Shown one piece after another: positions 45,750 to 56,557 of a DNA stretch of 64,000 nucleotides. Numbering within the stretch: the first letter of the stretch is position 1; the number at the start of each line of letters is the position of its first letter. Below the pieces are notes generated by a model. It was not told the DNA's origin. It did no database searches and saw only the letters and a program-made list of their open reading frames with translations. Where the stretch lies: assembly GCF_002127325.2 (NCBI RefSeq), contig NC_035437.2, forward strand, positions 159,385,097 to 159,449,096, given 5' to 3'. The DNA is from Helianthus annuus. Its lineage: Eukaryota; Streptophyta; Magnoliopsida; Asterales; Asteraceae. A program made the position numbers and the translations under genes.

Positions 45750-47247
45750 TATTTTATCATTTTGTTATGTATGTACAAACTTTGTTATGTATTTTGTTAT
45801 GTATATATCAAACTTCGGTGTAAACAGTTTCACATATTTTGAAATGTTATATTGTGGATACGATAGGCAGGTTATAAAAAATTCTGGCAGGTTATTTAAA
45901 GTGTTTTGTTGTATAGATAAACTTCTGGAAGTCGTACCGTAAAGCGCGTAGGTCCCTAACGAGCGTCGAAACTAAGTTCGTCGTTAAAATATAAAACGAC
46001 GAACTTAGTTTCGACGCTCGTTAGAGACCTACGCGCCTTACGGTTCGACTTCGACTAAATAATAAAAAAAATATATATTTTAACGACGAACTTAGTATCG
46101 ACGCACGTAAGGCGCGTACGGTCCTAACGAGCGTCGAAACTAAGTTCGTCGTTAAAATATATATTTTTTTTATTATTTAGTCGAAGTCGAACCGTAAGGC
46201 GCGTAGGTCCCTAACGCGTCGAAACTAAGTTCGTCGTTAAAATATAAAACGACGAACTTAGTTTCGATGCTCGTTAGGGACCTACGCGCCTTACGGTTCG
46301 ACTTCGACTAAATAATAAAAAAATATATATATTTTAACGACGAACTTAGTATCGACGCACGTAAGGCGCGTACGGTCCTAACGAGCGTCGAAACTAAGTT
46401 CGTCGTTAAAATATATATTTTTTTTATTATTTAGTCGAAGTCGAACCGTTTGGCGCGTAGGTCCCTAACGAGCGTCGAACTAAGTTCGTCGTTTTATATT
46501 TTAACGACGAACTTAGTTTCGACGCGTTAGGGACCCAGGTGCCTTACGGTTCGACTTCGACTTCGACTAAATAATAAAAAAAATATAAATTAACGACGAA
46601 CTTAGTTTCGACGCACGTAAGGCGCGTACGGTCCTAACGAGCGTCGAAAGTAAGTTCGTCGTTAAAATATATATTTTTTTATTATTTAGTCGAAGTCGAA
46701 CGGTAAGGCGCGTAGGTCCCTAACGAGCGTCGAAAATATATATAGGTCCCTGATGTTTCATAGATTGGCACAAATGGTCCCTGTCAGGGACTATTTTTGT
46801 AAAAACTGAAACTGAGAGACTAATTTTGTACACCAGTTAACTAATACGCTGCGTATTGATCAATACTCAGCGTATACGGAAGGCCATATACGCTGCGTAT
46901 TGGTCAATACGCAGCGTATATAAAACTGGAAAACTTTTGATACTTCAAACCCACCCAAATGACCCCATTTTTTCCAGATGTTTTTATACGCTGCGTATTG
47001 ACCAATACCCAGCGTATTAGTTAACTGGTGTACAAAATTAGTCACTCAGTTTCAGTTTTTACAAAAATAGTCCCTGACAGGGACCATTTGTGCCAATCTA
47101 TGAAACATCAGGGACCTATATATATTTTCGACGCTCGTTAGGGACCTACGCGCCTTACGGTTCGACTTCGACTAAATAATAAAAAAATATATATTTTAAC
47201 GACGAACTTACTTTCGACGCTCGTTAGGACCGTACGCGCCTTACGTG
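45750..47247. repeat. 3' satellite block and foldback of the MULE
   Basis: Bases 45930-46735 and 47129-47245 repeat the inverted GACGCTCGTTAGGGACCTAC / TTCGACTTCGACTAAATAAT motif of the intron. A foldback (46733-47128) interrupts them. No gene is seen. Confidence 0.8.
46733..47128. repeat. Foldback element of about 400 bp with 140-bp arms
   Basis: The left arm starts AGGTCCCTGATGTTTCATAG and the right arm is its reverse complement ending at 47115. Both arms end inward with the TACGCTGCGTATTG palindrome. A unique centre (about 46925-46980) is AT-rich and noncoding. Confidence 0.85.
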
Positions 47248-47796
47248 CGTCGAAACATCAGGGACCATTTTTGTCAATTTTTGGAACTTCAGGGACCATT
47301 TTTGTCAATTTTCGAAACTTCAGGGACCATTTTTGTCAATTTTCGAAACTTCAGGGACCTTTTTTGTCAATTTTCAAAACTTCAGGGACCATTTTTGTCA
47401 ATTTTCAAAACTTCAGGGACCATTTTTGTCAATTTTCAAAACTTCAGGGACCATTTTTGCCAATTTTTGAAACTTCAGGGACTATTTTTGTCTATTTTTG
47501 AAACCTCAGGGACTATTTTTGTAAAATTTGAAACTTCAGGGACCAAAGTGTAATAATAATTATAGAGCATAAATGGAAGGATGCGAAATCGAGCATAAAT
47601 TGTAATTGTTTCCATGAGTAAACGGATGTGGCATTCCCGGCCGAGTGGTTAGTGCGTTGCTTTGTATACGAGAGGTCGTGAGTTCGAAACCGGTTAGGGG
47701 CCGGTTCCTTAAAGAGGAACCCCCCTTTTTATTGTTTTTGGGACTTAACTGGACTAACTGAGTTCTCTAACTCAGTTAGTGAATAGGATGCGTATT
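47248..47796. repeat. Inner inverted repeat of MULE, right arm
   Basis: About nine 30-bp units (CAGGGACCATTTTTGTCAAT...), then CGAAATCGAGCATAAA, then the tRNA-derived segment, then CTAACTGAGTTC. It is the reverse complement of 25383-25900. Confidence 0.85.
47633..47712 (+). other. tRNA-derived (SINE-like) segment, right arm
   Basis: GGCCGAGTGGTTAGTGCG (box A-like) and GAGTTCGAAACC (box B with one change from the left arm), then a CCCCCCTTTTT run at 47724 that could stop RNA polymerase III. Confidence 0.6.
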
Positions 47797-47869
47797 GATC
47801 AATACGCGTCATAGAAAAACCTTGTTTTCTGTGCAATGATTGGTTATCAGGCACTGAGATCTAGGGTTT

Positions 47870-47945
47870 ATCTACGCTGCGTATTGGTCAATACGCAGCG
47901 TATAGGGTTAACCCAATACGCTGCGTATTGACCAATACGCAGCGT
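47870..47945. repeat. TACGCTGCGTATTG palindrome cluster, right end of MULE
   Basis: Two adjacent near-perfect palindromes separated by TAGGGTTAACCC, themselves flanked by AGGGTTTATC and its complement. Together they form a compound palindrome of roughly 85 bp. It pairs with 23920-24015. Confidence 0.85.
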
Positions 47946-47994
47946 AGATAAACCCTAAATTTTGCTAGGGTTTGATGTGCCAATAGGCACACTC

Positions 47995-48002
47995 TTAAAA
48001 AA
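47995..48002. repeat. Target-site duplication of the MULE, right
   Basis: TTAAAAAA, identical to 23860-23867. Confidence 0.5.
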
Positions 48003-49228
48003 ACAATCATCACCAATACCAGTGAATTATTAAGAATCATGAAAGAAAATACAGTTTCCATAATAATTGCTCGTAAAAGAAACTCTTTGTAAGATATTAT
48101 AACAGTTGCAGGTTTTAGATAGTAAAATGTCAAATTTACCCTTACAATTAAGAAATCTATCAATTGGAAAATTTGCATATATGATATGGTTAAAGGGGCA
48201 CTCAGGAAAAAAGGTAATTATTTGACATTCACTTGTGGGAAAAAAATCCAAGATGTTCTTTGCCTTGATAAGTACACGTAGTACTTCAAGTATTCCAATG
48301 GTTATCTAAACCTTTTTTTTCATTGACAAACCATTCATAACTCACTTTACTAACACTTGTATGTTCAAATATTGAAATTCATTCAGCATATCGAGATTGA
48401 GACAACATTTATGTTACCACCTAAAACATTATGACCCATAAACAATAACTATATACCTTTCCTAAATGGCTTAAAAAACTGAAAATAAACAATATTAATA
48501 GATAAAATATTACGTGTTAGTCCTTTAGGAATACTAACTACAGTTGTGTTTTGCCACCATTTTCCTAATCTTATTGCTTCTTCCCAACATATCCATATTT
48601 CAATATAATCTAAAAAGTACCTTTCTATATATTCATACCCATAAAATTTAAACTAATTAGTTAACGAATTGCTGGCCAAAATAAAGAAAAAAATAAATAA
48701 AAATAAAAATTGGCTTGTGAATCAAATGCTTACTTTCAATGTACTTGCTGAATATGTATTAGGATGATAGTTACAACTAATATGTAATCTGACCCGATAC
48801 ATCTGACCAAAACTCCTGAATCCTTACAGTTGACCAGAACTCTATGTGGCGATCTGATCCATGATATGTCAACTGCAAGCTAACCAAGAATCCAAGCCGT
48901 AGTCTAACCCGCAAGAGGGACCTTTCTAGACTATTTAACAGAAACTTAGAACCTACGTTTAAAGGCAAAAGAGATAAATAAAATTATTAAAATCACCAGC
49001 AAATCAAATCATAAAATAATGTTTTTGGCCTTATCCATATTATATTTTACAGTATAATCAGCATTATTCTATTTGCCAAGACATCTAAGTATAAACTCTA
49101 AAAAGATGAAGGAATATAAACATGAAGCAAGAACTTGTGCATCTATCTATGCGCTTTCTAATTAGCATCCTTATGTGCGGGACTTACATATAGAAAGTTA
49201 CAAACTACCCGAGAACTAAAATGTAGAA
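48003..49228. other. Right flank of the MULE, noncoding
   Basis: No gene is seen. AT-rich. Bases 48565-49015 are the first copy of a segmental duplication. Confidence 0.5.
48565..49015. repeat. Segmental duplication, copy 1
   Basis: Shares long near-identical stretches (for example CATATTTCAATATAATCTAA and GTACTTGCTGAATATGTATT) with 51078-51460. Confidence 0.85.
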
Positions 49229-49238
49229 TATAAAACGT

Positions 49239-49976
49239 GGGTTGAGATCCTGTACAAACAGTGCTAATTATAAGAACCGTAAGAACAGATCTGAACCATT
49301 GTTAATTTAAATCAAGGGTTGATATTGATTATAAATAAAACTCTTATAATTAAAAATTACTACTAACAAATTAGGGGTAATTTTGTAAAATTGCTAGTCA
49401 TTTGACCATTTTCTATTAAATACAAATTCCACCAAGGTTTTTTAAACTAAAATAACTTTTATATACTTCATTATTTTTTTTAAAAATATATCCCATAAAA
49501 TCAAGTATTTTTTTATCTTTAATATGAGTACCATATTGCTATACCTTTTTGTATTTATAAAAGTGTTTTTTAAAAAAAGTTAACAAAAGGTGTTTTATAT
49601 TTGTGCTAATAAGGTGCTGATTATGTGTTAATTACAAAATAATACAAACAAACACCAAAAGTAGATATAATCAGCACATCTGGTGTGCTGATAATGGAGA
49701 ACGATTGAAGATGTTGTGCTAATGTCGTTTATGTTGATAATGGAGAACGATTCGAGGACGATGTGCTGATAATGAAGAACGATTAATGATGTTGTGCTAA
49801 TTATATAGTGTTGTGCTGATTATATTTTTTGTAATTATTTTTAATTAATTATAAATAAATATGGTCAAAAAGTCTAAATTACCCCTAAACTATTTTTTTA
49901 TTGATGGACACTTGTCAATTATGTATTGGTTCTTATGGTTCTTACAAACTTAAGTGTTTGTATTTGATCCCATTCC
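49239..49976. mobile_element. Mutator-type MITE (738 bp)
   Basis: The inverted ends are GGGTTGAGATCCTGTACAAA (left) and, on the minus strand, GGAATGGGATCAAATACAAA (right), followed by AAGAACCGTAAGAAC-type sequence in both. A perfect 10-bp target duplication TATAAAACGT (49229-49238, 49977-49986) points to Mutator-like mobilisation. The interior has GTGCTGATAATGGAGAACGA repeats (49685-49810) and no coding potential. Confidence 0.85.
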
Positions 49977-49986
49977 TATAAAACGT

Positions 49987-51077
49987 AATCTTTAATAACA
50001 TTCCCTTGTTAAAAAAAAAGACTCGATCAATAAGAACAAATAAAAAAAGTCATCTACCTTATTTAAATCTTTATTATTTGTTTTCTATTTATAATAGGAA
50101 TTTATGTCTTCGATAAATTAAGTCATATTATAACTCATGCAACTTCATAGGATGCATATACTAAACCAGAAACCAAAGAATGCAGTAATTTGATCTAAAG
50201 TAGTTTTTTTTCTAATGGACCAAACAAATAAAAATAAACAAAAATTTGGCTTACAATGGTCGATATCAGCCCGTAAACCAAGCCAGCCTTCAGTTTTTAA
50301 AGGTTTCTTCAAGTAAATTGCAAGCAAAAATTGCACGTATAAATCCAAAATCAAACATCAAGAGCCTTAATCCTGCGGATATCAATACCAAATCACAACA
50401 TAGCAAACGCAAATACGAAAAATTAAAGCACACAAATGTTAGGGTTTACCTTGAAGCAAAAATAGTTGCATAGTAATAGCGCAGATGATTAAAATTGACT
50501 GCCTGCGGCCACCCGAACTGCAAAATGGAAGAGTGGATGCCGAAAAACAGAGAATAGATTTATATTGATAATGGGTCAGAAGAAAATACTAAAAAGCTAG
50601 GTTAAAAACAGACGGGTCAAAGAGTTTAAAGGGACTTTATAATATGCCCAAGGTCCCAAGCTTTAGTATTTACATCCGCTTAAGATATTTCTTTATATAT
50701 ATTTGTAGGATGATGAAGTACCAACCATATAGCTAAACAATGAGAGTCCGAAAGGCGATTAATCATATTTATTTTAAGCGTATTTGTCCCATTTAAGAGT
50801 AAAGGTTGGCATTTTTTCGATAAAAAGTTATTACACCAACCTGCAGAACATATCCTATCGACCACCTGCTATATTTTTCTATTATTTAGCATCAAAGAAA
50901 CTGAGTAGCACACTATAGATTTATAACTTTCTTTAAAGGCAGGACAAAAAGCTTTCGTGCTGACCCATTTCAATCTAGGGATGAGCATGGTACTGGTACC
51001 GTACCGAACCGGTGGTCCGCTACTGAAAATACTGGTATCAAAATTTGTCAAAATTGGGTACCGGTATTTCTAGTCTT
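49987..51077. other. AT-rich region with a truncated hAT-type MITE
   Basis: No clear gene. At 50974-51068 lies a truncated relative of the MITE at 51510, starting TAGGGATGAGCATGG but lacking the right end. The minus strand near 50450-50550 has a possible 5' exon ending CTTCAAG/GTAAAC, not otherwise identified. Confidence 0.4.
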
Positions 51078-51505
51078 GTTGCTTCTTCCCACGTATCCAT
51101 ATTTCAATATAATCTAAAAAGTACCTTTCTATATATTCATACGAATAAAAATTAAACTAATTAGCTGACGAATTGCTGGCCAAAATAAAGTAAAAAATAA
51201 AATAAAAATTAAAATTGGCTTGTGAATCAAATGCTTAATTTCAATGTACTTGCTGAATATGTATTAGGATGATAGTTGCAACTAATATGTAACCTGACCC
51301 GATACAGCTGACCAAAACTCTTGATGATCTGATCCATGAAATGTCAGTTGCAAGCTAACCAAGAATCCGAGCCGTAGTATTTAATAGAAACTTAGAACCT
51401 AAGTTTAAAGGCAAAAGAGATAAATAAAATTTTTAAAATCACTAGCAAATCAAATCATAACTTTCTTTAAAGGCAAGACAAAAAGCTTTCGTGCCGACTC
51501 ATTTC
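51078..51505. repeat. Segmental duplication, copy 2 (shortened)
   Basis: Matches 48565-49015, then jumps at about 51457 to sequence matching 50927-50973. It thus lacks about 1.9 kb that separates these blocks in copy 1, including the Mutator-type MITE. Confidence 0.75.
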
Positions 51506-51509
51506 AATC

Positions 51510-51665
51510 TAGGGATGAGCATGGCCGTACCGTACCGAACCGGTACCGTACCGTACCGAACCGGTACCGTACCAAACCGGTACCGTACCGAACTGGTATT
51601 GAAAATACTGGTACCGAAATTTATCAAAACTGGGTACCGGTACCAGTACCAAATGTTCATCCCTA
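51510..51665. mobile_element. hAT-type MITE (156 bp) rich in GGTACC
   Basis: Ends TAGGGATGAGCA and TGTTCATCCCTA are inverted repeats. A perfect 8-bp duplication TTTCAATC flanks it (51502-51509, 51666-51673). The body is repeated ACCGGTACCGTACCGAA, itself palindromic. Confidence 0.9.
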
Positions 51666-51673
51666 TTTCAATC

Positions 51674-52856
51674 CGAATTTGTTGGTTAGTTTGTTAGGTC
51701 CGTTGTTGCTCACCTCTAGTAGTGGTGTTAATACTTTCGCAATTCCGTCTAGTTTTTTGAAATTTAATTATTAAGTTTATAAGTGGAATTAGTTGAGTAC
51801 ACCGTGATGTTATTGCAGATAAGCATGTGTAGTTTCAAATATCAATAGTTAGGCTAGAACATCTAATAGATTGGAGAAAATCAAGATAAAAAAACACCTT
51901 AACCTAGCCCATCTAACTAACTCAATTAGAAATAATTCAGTTAATTGAGCCATTTTAACCTTTAACCTCATTGAATTTAGATGAACTAAAGAAACAAAGA
52001 TGATGGTTACACGAGTTATGATTTCACTTCTAAGCTGGTTGATGTGTAGGAAACCTTGAATAAACTACATCATTAGTGCTGACATCAGATGTTGTAGAAA
52101 CCTGCATATAAACAAACAGTTCGGGTCACATAAGTCGTAGCGTATTTTGTATCAATACTGGTTACCTTGTATAGGAACAACTTCCTCCATTATTGGCATA
52201 TCCTCTGCCTCTTCTTGAACACACAACTTTGTCTTCAAAAGTCAAACTTGAACCCACCTCTACTCTAGGATCAATCATATATAAAAACTTTTTCATTCCA
52301 ACAAAGTTTTCTACACATACAACAATTCAACTTTCTATTATATAATAATACAAAACTGATTTGCAACATAGGAATGCCTATATTATTTGAAATATAGGTT
52401 ACATACGCAGAAGTTATTATAACCCATAATCATTCTCACATATGTAAGGGAAATATTATTGATCACTCTTTGCCCGTTTATAATTTCCATGACCAATGTA
52501 AAAAAGAATATATGTGTTTTAAACACATTTAGTAATAAATTGACTTCCTATGAAAACAAAGTGAAGATTTTCATAATTTTAGAATGAAACCATCCACATT
52601 CATCCTAGTAATTTAATTAATTAATGGCAGCAAAGAAAAATACTAATGAAATTAAGCAAAACTTCTACTAAACCAAACACATAAAGAAGATTCATAGAGA
52701 AAACTGAAAAAATTACATACCTAGAAGTGTTTAATAAAGCTTCCGTTCCCCTTCTCTGCACAAACCATAAGATGATTACTTCTCCTTTCTCCGCTGGAAA
52801 CTATATTGCTTTCTTCTTTTTCTTTCAGTGCAGATATTAACAACAAAACTTGAAAA
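51674..52856. other. Noncoding or decayed gene region
   Basis: No definite gene. On the minus strand, exon-like pieces with good splice borders occur: 52174-52245 (frame with QEEAEDMPIMEEVVPIQ, donor ACAAG/GTAACC) and 52735-52777 (acceptor TTTGTGCAG, donor TTCTAG/GTATGT). They may belong to the same decayed gene as the kinase fragment upstream. Confidence 0.35.
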
Positions 52857-53092
52857 CCCTTAAAAAAATACCATTACGTTTGGATGATGAAGCTTTGACA
52901 AAATTACAGCTTCTCGCGAGAACTCTACTGTCTAGAATTAGAAATATATACATAAGATACATAACTTTTATTTAATCAAAGATAAGATGTAAACGATACT
53001 TACTAATCTTTCTTGTTCAGATGGCTGCCCTACAAAGCATCTTTTCTTAATGCGTTTAATCGCAACTGCCGTTCCCCTCCATCCCCCAAAGA
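52857..53092 (-). pseudogene. Raf-like protein kinase fragment (two exons)
   Basis: Exon a (about 53091-53004, minus strand) reads [18 protein letters not shown] and then GQPSEQERL. It is followed by a 72-bp intron (GTAAGT...TTCTAG). Exon b (from 52931) reads EFSREAVILSKLHHPNV and then meets a stop in a T-run near 52865. The two join in phase 0. The order GxWRGTxVAIKRIK then EFWREAxILSKLHHPNV is that of kinase subdomains II-III of plant Raf-like MAPKKKs. The usual Trp is Ser here, and the stop lies where Tyr-Gly is expected. No glycine-rich loop or catalytic loop was found, so this is a relic or captured fragment. Confidence 0.6.
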
Positions 53093-54499
53093 ACAAATTA
53101 AATCAATAATAATAATGAGATAAAACATGACTAATCAACAAACACATGACTTACTTGGTTGTATCATCGACAAAATCTAACATTTATGATGAAGACACAG
53201 ATTAGAATCAGATTCACATAGGTGCGAATGAGAGGCAGAGAGCGAGTGATTGATGAGGGAATCAAAATAACGAATCGAAACCCTAAATTTTCAAGAGTAT
53301 TCCATTAATATAAAAAATCTAATAGAATCAACAATCATATTTAGTTTGCTTGAAGAAATCGTATACATGATTGAGAGAAATCCACATAAATAGGATCAAG
53401 GATCGAGTGTATACAAACCTGTTGATTGAAGAAGAATAAGTAGATGGATTGGATGAGAGAAAGGGGTTTTTGGAGCAAAACCCTAGATCGCGAGTGAAGG
53501 ATCGAGTTCGTGACGAAACTTGAAGAGGCTTTTACAAATTCCTTCAAAAAGCCATTTGAGTCGGAGCTGTGAAACGACAACAGGTTAGGAAGCAGAAGAA
53601 AGATTCTAGGTATGGAAAAGATGGCATCGTCATAGAGGGAAATCAAAACACAAAATAAGTAATCAAGCATGAAGAATCATCAATATATATTGCAAAATTT
53701 ATGTTGATCTACAAATAACATGTTCGATTTACCTTATCAGACGTTTGAGATTGAGAGAGGAAGCTTGGAGAAGACGCTGAATCTTGGAAACCCTAGTATG
53801 TGAATGAAAGGAGCGGGTTGTTCTGTATATATGGAATGAACATATCAGACCCAAATGTGTGATTCGGATCCCGTGTCGGGTTAATTCAAGGGAAATGAGG
53901 AGAATGCATATTTTGGCGGGAAAATGAGTTTTAGAGGCCCTAGGAGGGGGACATGTGTCCTCTAATTAAGGCTTTTATTAGGTTGTATAGATGAAAGATT
54001 ACAGCTTCTGTCCAGAGTTTTATGTCGACTTGTAAAGGCTGTGTCTTGGCCAAAATGTGATGAAACTGAGTGGTTCTTGAGTCTAGAGTCAAGTTCAAAG
54101 AAATAGCTTCAAACCCAACCAGTTTCATATTTTACTTATGAGTTTTGATTGGTCAAAAGATTTAAATAAAATCAAAGGTCGAAGTTGTGTTTTTCTACAG
54201 AAATTGCAGTTCATTATGGGAGTCATAACTCGGTCAATATTTGGAGTTAATATCCAAAATTTTTAATGTAGATAATCCTAAGAGATTATGAGATTATCCA
54301 ACTGGAATTTTGTTAAACAGAGCAATGAGGAGTTTTATATAAATTAAACCGTAAACAGTCATCTGAAGATGACAATTTTGACCTTTATGTGTTACATGAT
54401 ATTTTGTGATTTTTCTGTGCACATTTAGACCTTGAGAAAAATAGACAAGTTCAACCGGACTAGTTAGCACGTCTCATAAAATATTCATGAGACTTGACT
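53093..54499. other. Noncoding region, possible upstream part of decayed gene
   Basis: No gene is assigned. Open frames at 53341-53670 and 53940-54128 (minus) show no recognisable domain. Confidence 0.3.
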
Positions 54500-55384
54500 T
54501 ATGTGAATGATGAATCCCTAGTGACTTGACTAACAATAAAACGGTAAACATATCAGGACATAGTTAACCACAACCTTCGTAGTCACATAATTCTAACCGA
54601 GCAAAACTAAGGTGAGTTCACTGCCCCTACTCACTTTTAAAATTATTTAAACACAAGGGGAGAAAACATGCACAGCATTACGGTAAAGTAATTTACACGT
54701 TAATTAGAGTTTTTGTTATATTATTATGGTCACTAGAGTGAAACAATATCACAAGTTAAGTCCTTACATTCTCGGACCTTTAGTATTGGATAGCGAGGAA
54801 GTTTTGAGTAGTACTACTGGGTTTGACAAGCCCTACCAGGGTTGGTCGCGCTAACCCGACCGGTCAAGGTCGAATGGGTGTAAAATTAGCGTAACCTTCC
54901 ACCATATAGTGATAGATATAGTAACAAGGAAAACAACGCATAACACAGTCAGCTTCGGTGTCGAACACTTAGTGACATAATACATAGGTTAGAAACCGAT
55001 AGATATGACAACAAACTATTAATAACTACTAATAAACACAAACAGTGAAACAAACATTATTTGATAAACCTGTGAACTCACTCACCATTGTTTACACTTT
55101 TTTTTGCATGTGTTTCTTAGGTTGCTAAGGTATCACACATCAGGACTAGAATGCATCATGGAGTCGCGTTGATTTAGACTCAGCTTTAGTTATAATAGTT
55201 ATTTTGATTTTGTAGTTATTATGCTTCTGCAACTAAATTGTGTAAACAGTATTTTCTCATGAATGAGCAAATATGAAAAAAATGAAACTCATATAGTGGT
55301 CGTTCAATATGACTAATGATTGTGATCCTAGTTTGTCACATGCATCGCGGTAGAAGTCCACATGTGGAATTTGAGGGTGTGACA
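54500..55384 (+). repeat. 3' part of a degenerate Tekay-like LTR
   Basis: It ends CCACATGTGGAATTTGAGGG then TGTGACA, parallel to the end of the Tekay LTR at 30135-30162. It also contains CTAAGGTGAGTTCACTGCC, like CCAAGGTGAGTTCACAAC at 29289. The left boundary is uncertain. Confidence 0.55.
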
Positions 55385-55614
55385 CTTTTATTTTATTATT
55401 AGGTTTCCTAAGTCTAGTCTAGTATGTTTCTTGGGCATCAAGGTTTGTTTAGTATACATAGGAGTTATAGTTTAGGGCTTATGTAGCTTCAGTTTTAATC
55501 AAAGAATTTTCTCTTGTTAAATCCATTGTTTGCTTGTGTTGAAGAAGGCCTGATTTTCAACAACTGGTATCATAACGGTTCATCAATTTGGGGGGCGTGT
55601 TATCTTCAAGAAAG
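55385..55614 (+). other. Copia LTR tail and primer-binding site
   Basis: The LTR-like tail ends TTTTCAACA near 55563, followed by CTGGTATCATAACGG at 55564, a diverged initiator-Met primer site typical of Ty1/copia elements. Confidence 0.5.
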
Positions 55615-55615
55615 T

Positions 55616-56383
55616 ATGGCTAATCCGGATAATCAGGCGTTAGTTACCGTTAAGGAGAACAACACTATGGCTCTTCAATGTCTGGTGTAATCTTCAACAA
55701 ACTACACAGTGTGGGCTATGAGGATGAGGGTTACATTCATTGTTCATGGGGTGTGGGAGTAAATAGAACATGGTACGGATGTGGATGCCAAGAATAATAA
55801 TATTGCAATAGCTCTGATGTTTCAAGCTATACTCGAAGAGCAGATTTTGCAAGTTGGAAATCTCAAAACAACAAAGGAGACGTGGGATGTTCTAAAAACC
55901 CATAATCTTGGTGCAGATCGGATCAGAGAGCCGAGACTTCAAACTTTAATGGCAGAGATTGAAAATCCGAAGACGAGTATCAAAGTGCCATAAACGAGTT
56001 TGCTAATAAGTTGTTAGGGTATGCCTCTCAAGCCGCCTCACTTGGCTCGGTGATAAAAGAAAACAAGCTAGTCAAGAAATTCCACAATAGATTATCGAAG
56101 CGGTTCATTCATATAATGGATTCAATAGAATACATTGTGGACTTGAAGACCATCGGCTATGATGATATCATGGGTCGGCTTAAAGCTTATGAAGAAAGGG
56201 TCAAGGATGAGGAGAATACTTAATCCAGAAATTTAAACCAACTTTTATTTCACAAAAGTAGATGAAAAGGCAAATGAAAAAGAGCACAAATGTGAGCATT
56301 GTGGTTATGGAAACTCAAATCAAAAGGATCTTGGACAAAGCCAAGGCCGAGGTAGAGCTCGGGGGTCCAGGAGAGATCGAGGA
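55616..56383 (+). pseudogene. Ty1/copia gag remnant
   Basis: The frame starts ATG 55616 (MANPDNQALV) and contains NYTVWAMRMRV, then KTTKETWDVLKTHNLGADR, then, after a shift near 55992, KLVKKFHNRLSKRFIHIMDS and IMGRLKAYEERVKDEE. These are hallmarks of the copia gag (UBN2-type) domain. Stops at about 55688 and 55760, a frameshift near 55992 and the TAA at 56221 disrupt it. A half zinc knuckle (CEHCGYGN) and an Arg/Gly-rich tail follow to 56383, where an LTR cuts the element off. RT, integrase and RNase H are absent. Confidence 0.75.
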
Positions 56384-56557
56384 TGTCACACCCCAACCGA
56401 TGGCGGAAACATCGGGATGGGACGAACAAATTGCTCAAAATATCATAACACTATGTGACAATATATGTAACAACCCGACTTCTCAGAAAGTCGAGTCGTT
56501 ACTCAGATATGTCATTTATTGCTTAATTACCTTGTACTCTCGAGATTCCGATTATCG

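Larger units (their letters stand above)
23868..47994 (+). mobile_element. Giant OTU-carrying Mutator-like element (MULE)
   Basis: The ends are imperfect inverted repeats. The left begins GGCTCTCACTATTTGCACA and the right, read inward on the minus strand, GAGTGTGCCTATTGGCACA. Both run into AGGGTTTA and a palindromic TACGCTGCGTATTG cluster. An 8-bp duplication TTAAAAAA flanks the whole. Inside are a FAR1-DDE-SWIM-OTU transposase gene, an Athila ORF1-like second gene, a second inner inverted repeat (25383-25900 and 47248-47796), satellites and foldbacks. Without the Tekay insertion (27771-37562) it is about 14.3 kb. The terminal bases match only about 16 of 23, so the exact end could shift by a few bases. 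Confidence 0.6.

Noticed and set aside
47633..47712. Functional tRNA gene
   Set aside because: Box A and box B resemble a tRNA, but no anticodon arm or acceptor stem can be drawn, and a diverged copy lies in the opposite MULE arm.
23868..47994. Host FAR1/FHY3-type transcription factor gene, not a transposon
   Set aside because: All catalytic residues of the DDE core are kept and the gene lies between inverted ends with flanking duplications. Domesticated members usually lie in unique DNA without these.
49239..49976. Helitron with CTRR end
   Set aside because: The inverted ends and the perfect 10-bp duplication fit a Mutator-type MITE; Helitrons make no such duplication.
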